The notes beneath the pieces are model-generated. The model had not been told where the DNA came from and ran no database searches. It saw only the letters and a list, made by a program, of their open reading frames with translations. The position numbers and the translations under genes were made by a program. Source: Clostridia bacterium (GTDB taxonomy: Bacteria; Bacillota; Clostridia; Oscillospirales; CAG-272). Taken from it: a DNA stretch of 11,130 nucleotides. The DNA lies in contig JAGAFQ010000046.1 of assembly GCA_017612495.1 (NCBI GenBank), forward strand, positions 1 through 11,130. The letters are read 5' to 3'. Positions 6,044-11,130 of this stretch are shown here, piece after piece (the first letter of the stretch is position 1; each line of letters starts with the position of its first letter).

Positions 6044-6979
6044 ATGGGATTCAATCATTATTCGGTAATGTTAAAAGAAACCGTCGATGCTCTGATGCCC
6101 GAAAAAGGCGGCATCTTCGTTGACGGCACGCTCGGCGGAGGCGGACATTCATTTTATCTTGCCTCAAAGCTTCCCTGCGGCTCGCGTCTTATCGGCATCG
6201 ACCGCGACGGCGATGCGATACTTGCGGCGACCGAGCGCTTAAAACCTTTTTCTGATAAATTCGTTGCAGTTCAAAACAACTACTACGAGATCGACGAGGT
6301 CCTTAACTCTCTCGGGATCTCGGAGATCGACGGAATAATGCTTGATTTGGGGGTATCATCTTTTCAGCTTGATACTCCCGAACGAGGCTTTTCTTATATG
6401 CACTCCTCGCCGCTCGATATGAGAATGGATAAGCGCGGCGGCAAAAGTGCCTATGACGTTGTTAATGAATACACCGAAGATGAGCTTAAACGCATCATCT
6501 TTGAATACGGCGAAGAAAAATTTGCCGCACGTATCTCTTCTGCGATAGTGACATCACGGGCGAAGAAACCGATAGAAACGACTTTCGAGCTCGTTGATAT
6601 AATAAAAAGCGCGATGCCTGCGTTTGCAAAGGGCGAAAGCCAGCATCCGGCAAAGCGCACGTTCCAAGCGATAAGAATCGAAGTAAACAATGAAATAAAG
6701 ATCATCGAGCCTGCCATTCGCGCAATGGTGCGCCGACTCAAAAAAGGCGGCAGGATAGCGGTGATCACGTTCCATTCGCTCGAAGACAGAGCGGTAAAAC
6801 AAACGTTTGCCGATATGGCGCGCGGATGTATATGCCCGCCATCGCTGCCCGTTTGTGTTTGCAATCACAAGCCCGAGATAGAACTTGTGTCGCGCAAACC
6901 GATCTTGCCGAGTGAAAGCGAAATAGAGATCAATCCTCGCTCGCGCAGTGCAAAACTCCGCGTTGCGATAAAACTTTGA
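6044..6979 (+). CDS. rsmH: 16S rRNA (cytosine(1402)-N(4))-methyltransferase RsmH (MraW)
   Basis: RsmH uses S-adenosylmethionine to methylate N4 of C1402 in the decoding centre of 16S rRNA. The 311-residue protein is of normal length. Visible motifs are the SAM-binding GTLGGGGHS (28-36), IDRDGDAI (52-59), LDLGVSSFQLD (100-110) followed by TPERGFSY, SPLDMRMD (122-129), HPAKRTFQAIRIEVNNE (201-217) and TFHSLEDR (242-249). Near the C-terminus is a cysteine cluster, CICPPSLPVCVC (262-273), which is common in clostridial members. The ATG at 6044 gives the usual N-terminus (NHYSVMLKETVDAL), though the ribosome binding site is weak, so translation may depend on coupling to mraZ 15 bp upstream. The stop at 6977-6979 lies just before the FtsL-like gene. 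Confidence 0.97.
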   Translation: MGFNHYSVMLKETVDALMPEKGGIFVDGTLGGGGHSFYLASKLPCGSRLIGIDRDGDAILAATERLKPFSDKFVAVQNNYYEIDEVLNSLGISEIDGIMLDLGVSSFQLDTPERGFSYMHSSPLDMRMDKRGGKSAYDVVNEYTEDELKRIIFEYGEEKFAARISSAIVTSRAKKPIETTFELVDIIKSAMPAFAKGESQHPAKRTFQAIRIEVNNEIKIIEPAIRAMVRRLKKGGRIAVITFHSLEDRAVKQTFADMARGCICPPSLPVCVCNHKPEIELVSRKPILPSESEIEINPRSRSAKLRVAIKL

Positions 6980-6993
6980 TGTGGGGTGCTTTT

Positions 6994-7710
6994 ATGACAT
7001 ACGATATGCCCATCGACAAGGTAAGACGTACGCCTCGTCGTGTGCCTGAAAAATTCGTTCCTGCTCAAAAGAGCGTAAATATGCCTCGGGTGAATAGCCG
7101 TGCGCAAAGAGTGCCGAGCTTTGAAAAAGCGCCCGTGAAAGTAAGTGCGAACACAAGAATACGCGCACGCCGTGATATAAAGCCGGCAGCTGCCGCGGCA
7201 GTCGCAGGCGAAGCGCTTGTCGCGCTCAGAAATGCGGCGGTGAATTTACCGAAATTCGCTGAAAATGCGCTTGTGAACTCCCCGAATGAAGATGAAAATA
7301 TGAAGCCCGAAAAGAGCAAAGAAAAGAAGCCTTTTCCCGTTTCGTTCATTTTCACCGCGGTCCTTTTCACACTGCTCATTATGTTTATGATACTCAACTA
7401 CGTTATGCTCAATGACTATTCCATTGACGTGGCAAATCTCAACGATCAGCTGAACGAACTCGTCCAGAACGAAAAAGAGCTTTCGCTCGAACTCACGAAA
7501 AAAGAGGATATCTCTTCTATCGAAGACATTGCCAAGAATGAATTCGGAATGGTCAAGAGCGAAAAGGTCACAAGAAAATACATAAGCCTTGAAGGAGCAG
7601 ACAAAACCGAGATCTTATCCGATAAATCCAACGATAAGAACTATCCGATATTTACCGCGATGAGTGCCATCGGCAATGCGCTTTCCGATATTCTCGCTTA
7701 TATGAAATAA
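6994..7710 (+). CDS. FtsL/DivIC-like cell division membrane protein with long cytoplasmic tail
   Basis: The position directly after rsmH and the topology mark this as the FtsL (or DivIC) counterpart, a bitopic divisome protein that links PBP and FtsQ-type partners. The protein has 238 residues. Residues 1-113 are a basic, low-complexity cytoplasmic region (RRTPRR, RIRARR, an alanine-rich stretch at 65-82). One membrane helix lies at about 114-138, a short coiled coil at about 145-170 (LNDQLNELVQNEKELSLEL), then IAKNEFGMVKSEKV (179-192), similar to the (AxxELGMV) signature of FtsL/DivIC. FtsL proteins are usually about 100-130 residues, so the tail is long. Start choice: the ATG at 6994 follows GGGGTG. 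The ATG at 6979 and TTG at 6976 overlap the rsmH stop but have no ribosome binding site. Family assignment is good; FtsL versus DivIC is not decided, so no symbol is given. Confidence 0.8.
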   Translation: MTYDMPIDKVRRTPRRVPEKFVPAQKSVNMPRVNSRAQRVPSFEKAPVKVSANTRIRARRDIKPAAAAAVAGEALVALRNAAVNLPKFAENALVNSPNEDENMKPEKSKEKKPFPVSFIFTAVLFTLLIMFMILNYVMLNDYSIDVANLNDQLNELVQNEKELSLELTKKEDISSIEDIAKNEFGMVKSEKVTRKYISLEGADKTEILSDKSNDKNYPIFTAMSAIGNALSDILAYMK

Positions 7711-7727
7711 CAAAAACGAATAAAGAC

Positions 7728-7766
7728 AAAGGAGAGTCGTGACTTAATTTCGCACTCTCCTTTTTT
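7728..7766 (+). terminator. Intrinsic terminator after the mraZ-rsmH-ftsL-like operon
   Basis: AAAGGAGAGT (7728-7737) pairs perfectly with ACTCTCCTTT (7754-7763) across a 16-nt loop, and the right arm runs into six T residues (7761-7766). It lies 18 bp after the stop of the FtsL-like gene and separates it from the PBP gene. The long loop makes it somewhat weaker than the other two terminators in the window. Confidence 0.8.
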
Positions 7767-7798
7767 GTGTGAAAAATTTGATTTTATAAGAGCAAAAG

Positions 7799-7822
7799 CA
7801 TAGATTTTTATAAAAACCTATG
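7799..7822. repeat. 24-bp near-perfect palindrome over the PBP promoter (candidate operator)
   Basis: The arms CATAG-A-TTTTTA and TAAAAA-C-CTATG are symmetrical about 7810/7811, with one mismatched pair (7804/7817). The right end overlaps the TG of the extended -10 element at 7821-7829, so a dimeric protein bound here would cover the -35 and spacer. No T-run follows on either strand, which argues against a terminator. Confidence 0.45.
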
Positions 7823-7829
7823 ATATAAT
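7821..7829 (+). promoter_or_regulatory. Extended -10 promoter of the PBP gene
   Basis: TGATATAAT is a perfect extended -10 element (TGn plus TATAAT at 7824-7829), predicting a start near 7836. No good -35 hexamer exists at the right distance (TAGATT at 7801-7806 is poor), so activity would rest on the extended -10 or an activator. I looked for spore sigma factor signatures and could not assign one. Confidence 0.6.
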
Positions 7830-7835
7830 ATATTA

Positions 7836-7988
7836 TTATAAATACATATACACCGAACTTGCATATTTTGACTTAATGTATATTTCGGCAAGGCTTCCCA
7901 TATCTTTTAGGGAATATGCCTAAAAACCTTATACCGCCTGATATTTGTGTTTTTCGGCAAGTGCATCTTATGATAAGGAGGAATCGAT
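7836..7988 (+). other. PBP mRNA leader (about 150 nt), no gene seen
   Basis: This stretch lies between the predicted start and the PBP ATG. It holds a small hairpin (TTCCC at 7895-7899 with GGGAA at 7910-7914, flanked by GGC and GCC), two copies of TTTCGGCAAG (7883-7892 and 7952-7961), and the strong ribosome binding site AAGGAGG at 7975-7981. I could not match it to a known riboswitch or T-box, and no T-run follows the hairpin. Confidence 0.45.
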
Positions 7989-10229
7989 ATGTCGCAAAGG
8001 CCGAGTATCAAAGTGAAAAAACGCGGAACGATAATGGGGCTCATTTGCGCTCTTTTGGTCGTCGTTATCATAGTCAACCTTTTTATTCTGCAAATAATAA
8101 ATAACAGCAAATACGAACAGCTCGTCATCGACAATATCACGACCGAAACGACGGTCAAGGCGTCAAGAGGCACTATATACGACTGCAATATGAACGTGCT
8201 TGCCGAAGACGAAACGGTCGAGCGCATTTTCATATCTCCTTTCGATATCGAGAGCGATGAAGAAAGAGAAACGATATGCTCGGGACTTTCTGAAATTTTG
8301 GGTGTCGATTATGACGAGATAATGAAAAAAGCACTCAAAACGAACCGCAAGGACGAAACGGTAAAGAACTACGTCGAAAAGGATCTTGCCGATAAAGTAC
8401 GTGAATTTATCGCAGATAACGGCTTTACCGAACAGATACATTTAGTCGAGACCTCAAAAAGATATTATCCTTTCGGAACGCTCGCTTCCCACGTCATAGG
8501 CTTTACCGGCTCTGACGGTGACGGACTTATCGGCATCGAACTCCAATACAACGAATATCTGAAGGGCATTTCCGGCAAGATCGTTACGGCGACGGATGCA
8601 AAGGGCAACGCGATGCCGACCAAATATGAAACGTACAGCGATTCTCAAAACGGCTTTTCGGTAGTGACTACTCTTGACTATCGCATCCAAAGCTCGCTTG
8701 AAAAATACGTTTATGAAACCTACGTCGATTCTGCCGCAACGCAAAGAGTTGCCGGAATCGTTATGGATGTGAATACCGGCGCCGTTTTGGGTATGGCAAT
8801 AGCTCCGTTTTTTGATCTGAATTCCCCCTATACTCTTGATGAAGCATCGCAGGCGCAGCTCGATGCCTGCACAGACGAAGAACAAAAGAAAGAACTTTAT
8901 TCCACGCTCCTCAACACTATGTGGAACAACAAAGCCGTCAGCACTCTTTATGAGCCCGGCTCCACGTTCAAGGTAATAACCGCTTCTATGGCGCTTGAAG
9001 AGGATGCCATTTCCGATACCGACGTTTTCTATTGCTCCGGTACGCACCTTGTCGATTTGGGAAACGGATATACATACCCCGTTCCGTGCCATAAAACTAC
9101 GGGACACGGCAGCGTCACGTTCCGTTACGGCTTGCAGCAATCCTGCAACCCGACGCTGATGATGACCGCCGCGCGTCTGGGAAAAAATCTTTTCTATAAA
9201 TATTACAATGCTTTCGGCTACACAGCTAAAACTGGCATAGATCTGCCCGGCGAAGCGGCGGGAATTTATCACGCCGAGAACGCTATGGGCCCCTTGGAAC
9301 TTGCCGTATATTCATTCGGTCAGACCTTCAAGACCACACCTATCCAGCAGATCACCGCGATCTCCGCCGTAGCCAACGGCGGTAATTTGGTGACCCCGTA
9401 TATCGTCTCCAAAATAATCGACGATGAAGGAAACATCGTTCAAAACTACGAGCCGAAGATCAAAAGGCAGGTAATAAGCGAAGAGACCGCCTCTCTTGTC
9501 ACCGATATACTCGAAGAGGGCGTTTCGGGCGACGGCGGTGCCAAAAACTGCCGAATCAAAGGCTATAAGGTCGCAGGCAAAACGGGTACTTCTCAGAAAC
9601 GAGATATTCTCGATGAGAGCCTCTACGTCGGCAGTGCCATTGCTTATGCTCCGGCAGACGATCCGCAGGTCGCGGTCCTCATTCTTGTCGATGAGCCGAG
9701 ACAAAACAGCATCTACGGCAGTATCGTTGCGGCGCCTTATGTTGCAAAGACTCTTTCCGAAACGCTTTCATATATGAACATCGAGCCCGTATATTCACAA
9801 GAAGAACTTGACGCTCTCGAACAGGTCCTTCCGAGTTTTGTCGGCTATTCGCTCGAAAATGCCGAAAACCAGCTCAAAGCATTCGGCATAAAATATGAGA
9901 TCAAAGGCGGCGGCGATTCTGTCACCGACCAGATGCCGCGCTCCGGCAGCAAGGTAATAAAATCGTCGGGCAAAGTAATTCTTTATACCGGCGATGCCTC
10001 GCCCGAAAAGACTATAAGCGTGCCGAACGTCGTCGGTATGGCGCCGTCTATTGCACACGCAACGCTTATAAATGCCGGACTCAATATTAACATATCCGGT
10101 GCCGTCAGCAGTCCGAGCGCTACCGGCGCCGTTGCGGTAAAACAGTCGATCGAGGCGAACACGAGCGTTGAATACGGCACGGTCGTCGAGGTCGAATTCC
10201 GCTATATTTCAAATATGTCGGACGGATAA
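7989..10229 (+). CDS. spoVD: Class B penicillin-binding protein (transpeptidase), SpoVD/FtsI type, with two PASTA domains
   Basis: This is a membrane-anchored transpeptidase that cross-links septal or spore cortex peptidoglycan outside the membrane. The protein has 746 residues. A basic cytoplasmic start is followed by a membrane helix at about 15-36, then the PBP dimerisation region opening with SRGTIYD (59-65). The transpeptidase domain has STFK at 325-328 (nucleophile S325), SCN at 385-387 and KTG at 531-533. Two PASTA domains follow at about 613-668 and 677-739. FGQTFKTTPIQQ (443-454) and the MWNNKAVSTLYEPGSTFK block are SpoVD-like, as is the cysteine pair C367/C386. Two PASTA domains and a place next to the FtsL-like gene would also fit a vegetative FtsI/PBP2B. 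As the only PBP here it may serve division, sporulation or both, so the symbol is provisional. The ATG follows AAGGAGG (7975-7981). murE starts 58 bp downstream. Confidence 0.9.
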   Translation: MSQRPSIKVKKRGTIMGLICALLVVVIIVNLFILQIINNSKYEQLVIDNITTETTVKASRGTIYDCNMNVLAEDETVERIFISPFDIESDEERETICSGLSEILGVDYDEIMKKALKTNRKDETVKNYVEKDLADKVREFIADNGFTEQIHLVETSKRYYPFGTLASHVIGFTGSDGDGLIGIELQYNEYLKGISGKIVTATDAKGNAMPTKYETYSDSQNGFSVVTTLDYRIQSSLEKYVYETYVDSAATQRVAGIVMDVNTGAVLGMAIAPFFDLNSPYTLDEASQAQLDACTDEEQKKELYSTLLNTMWNNKAVSTLYEPGSTFKVITASMALEEDAISDTDVFYCSGTHLVDLGNGYTYPVPCHKTTGHGSVTFRYGLQQSCNPTLMMTAARLGKNLFYKYYNAFGYTAKTGIDLPGEAAGIYHAENAMGPLELAVYSFGQTFKTTPIQQITAISAVANGGNLVTPYIVSKIIDDEGNIVQNYEPKIKRQVISEETASLVTDILEEGVSGDGGAKNCRIKGYKVAGKTGTSQKRDILDESLYVGSAIAYAPADDPQVAVLILVDEPRQNSIYGSIVAAPYVAKTLSETLSYMNIEPVYSQEELDALEQVLPSFVGYSLENAENQLKAFGIKYEIKGGGDSVTDQMPRSGSKVIKSSGKVILYTGDASPEKTISVPNVVGMAPSIAHATLINAGLNINISGAVSSPSATGAVAVKQSIEANTSVEYGTVVEVEFRYISNMSDG

Positions 10230-10247
10230 AAGAACTTACGTATAAAA

Positions 10248-10278
10248 CCGAGGAATTATAAACGAAAAAATAATTCGG
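10248..10278 (+). repeat. Inverted repeat just before murE
   Basis: GAATTAT (10253-10259) pairs with ATAATTC (10270-10276) over a 10-nt loop. CCG and CGG at the outer ends can extend the stem if AGG is bulged. The right arm touches the murE ribosome binding site (CGGAGG, 10276-10281), so folding could lower murE translation. The stem is AT-rich and weak; no T-run follows. Confidence 0.3.
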
Positions 10279-10287
10279 AGGCTTTAT

Positions 10288-11130
10288 ATGAAACTATCAG
10301 AACTTACAAAAGATCTCGGCATCACGGCAAAGAATTTTTCAGAAGATTGCGATATCGCCTCTGTCAGCTCGAAGATTTCCGATCTGACAGAGCAATCGCT
10401 CTTTGTGTGCCTTCGCGGCACAAAAAATGACGGACACGACTATATAAACGAGGCGTATGCAAAGGGCGCTTTCGCAGTCGTCATTTGCGATATTTCAAAG
10501 GCGCCCGAAAACGGCAGATATATTCTTGTCGAAAACACAAGATATGCGCTTTCGCTTCTGCTCTCAAATTTTTATGAAAATCCCGAGCGCTCATTTCGCA
10601 TAATCGCGATAACGGGAACGAACGGCAAGACTTCGGTCTGCCGCATACTTTCCGAGATCATCCGCGCGAACGGATATAAGGTCGGAACGCTCTCGACAAC
10701 GGGAAACTATGTTTGCGGCGTACCTATTGAAAATTTCGGCATGACGACCCCCGACCCCGAAGATCTGTTTTGCGCATTCAAGGTCTTTTGCGAGGCAAAA
10801 TGCGATTTTGTCGTAATGGAGGCATCGTCTCACGCGCTGTTCCTCGACAAACTCTCCTTTTTGGATATCGAACTTGCGATATTTACGAATTTGAGCAGAG
10901 ATCATCTCGATTTTCATAAGGATTTTTACGATTACGCCATGGCAAAGGCAAAGCTTTTCTCACTTGCCAAGGCATCGCTTATAAATATCGATTCGCCCTA
11001 TGCCGATTTAATGCTTCACTCGGCAAATATCAAATATACTTATTCACAAAGCAACCCGGCGTCGGATTTTTATGCCGGCAAGATCGAAAAAAACGGTTCG
11101 GACGGTATCGAATACAGCTTTATCAAGTCC
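10288..11130 (+). CDS. murE: UDP-N-acetylmuramoyl-tripeptide synthetase MurE, N-terminal part (cut by window edge)
   Basis: MurE is a cytoplasmic ATP-dependent ligase that adds the third residue (meso-diaminopimelate or L-lysine) to UDP-MurNAc-L-Ala-D-Glu. The window holds 281 codons of the usual 480-500. The N-terminal substrate domain includes SLFVCLRGTKNDGHDYINEA (37-56). The central ATPase domain shows the P-loop TGTNGKTS (109-116), MTTPDP (152-157), MEASSHAL (177-184) and NLSRDHLDFH (201-210). K220 in YAMAKAKLF is the probable carbamylated lysine. The DNPR-type loop that tells diaminopimelate from lysine enzymes lies beyond the right edge, so the added amino acid cannot be stated. The ATG at 10288 follows CGGAGG at about 6 nt. 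The 58-bp gap to the PBP gene has no terminator, so the two are probably co-transcribed. Confidence 0.95.
   Translation, partial: MKLSELTKDLGITAKNFSEDCDIASVSSKISDLTEQSLFVCLRGTKNDGHDYINEAYAKGAFAVVICDISKAPENGRYILVENTRYALSLLLSNFYENPERSFRIIAITGTNGKTSVCRILSEIIRANGYKVGTLSTTGNYVCGVPIENFGMTTPDPEDLFCAFKVFCEAKCDFVVMEASSHALFLDKLSFLDIELAIFTNLSRDHLDFHKDFYDYAMAKAKLFSLAKASLINIDSPYADLMLHSANIKYTYSQSNPASDFYAGKIEKNGSDGIEYSFIKS

Noticed and set aside
6451..6868. Overlapping minus-strand open frames inside rsmH
   Set aside because: rsmH is intact and conserved throughout; the antisense translations look like non-protein sequence.
7892..7920. Leader hairpin read as a riboswitch or attenuator
   Set aside because: Only a 5-bp main stem, no T-run, and no conserved riboswitch or T-box sequence that I recognise.
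7916..8104. Possible 62-residue leader peptide or small gene before the PBP
   Set aside because: Its ATG lacks a ribosome binding site and most of it overlaps the PBP coding region out of frame.
8454..9272. Open frame of 272 codons on the minus strand inside the PBP gene
   Set aside because: It is opposite the transpeptidase domain, shows no motif or start signal, and is explained by the reading frame of the PBP.

Overview
The window is an 11.1-kb stretch of conserved housekeeping chromosome. It most likely comes from an anaerobic Bacillota of the class Clostridia. The grounds are the mraZ-rsmH-ftsL-class B PBP-murE order at the head of a dcw (division and cell wall) cluster, a SpoVD-like PBP with PASTA repeats, a YqeG-type HAD phosphatase, a clostridial-looking RarA variant, GGAGG-type ribosome binding sites, TTG and GTG starts, and TGA used as a stop. 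I could not fix the genus. I saw no rRNA, tRNA, CRISPR array, insertion sequence or prophage gene.

Layout. (1) At 1-529 on the minus strand is the N-terminal part of mnmE (tRNA modification GTPase), cut by the window edge. (2) A 143-bp divergent promoter region separates it from a plus-strand pair, yqeG and rarA (673-2440), which overlap by 20 bp. (3) A 40-bp perfect palindrome at 2437-2476 ends rarA and, from the other side, the convergent gene at 2478-3515, a PRK06851-like P-loop protein of unknown role. (4) gpmI (3604-5256, minus) encodes an unusually long, plant-type cofactor-independent phosphoglycerate mutase with its own promoter and terminator. (5) The 5257-5608 region is divergent and rich in control signals: a gpmI promoter, nested inverted repeats including a LexA-like site, an mraZ promoter, four GTGG direct repeats at exact 10-bp spacing (the probable MraZ operator), and a perfect DnaA box inside the last repeat. 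(6) The dcw head follows: mraZ (GTG start at 5609), rsmH, and an FtsL/DivIC-like membrane protein with a long basic cytoplasmic tail. (7) A terminator at 7728-7766 splits the cluster. The class B PBP (7989-10229) has its own promoter, a palindrome at that promoter, and a leader of about 150 nt. (8) murE starts at 10288 and runs off the right edge.

How the genes work together. MraZ probably represses its own operon through the upstream repeats. RsmH methylates 16S rRNA. The FtsL-like protein would be a structural partner of the divisome. The PBP cross-links septal or spore peptidoglycan, and MurE adds the third residue to the peptidoglycan stem peptide. gpmI (glycolysis), mnmE (tRNA wobble modification), rarA (stalled forks) and yqeG are unlinked housekeeping neighbours.

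I found no convincing new multi-gene system. The points most worth checking are the DnaA box embedded in the MraZ operator, the cysteine pair in the PBP matching the SpoVD redox switch, the decayed second P-loop in the PRK06851-like protein, the plant-type iPGM, and the split dcw cluster with a palindrome over the PBP promoter.
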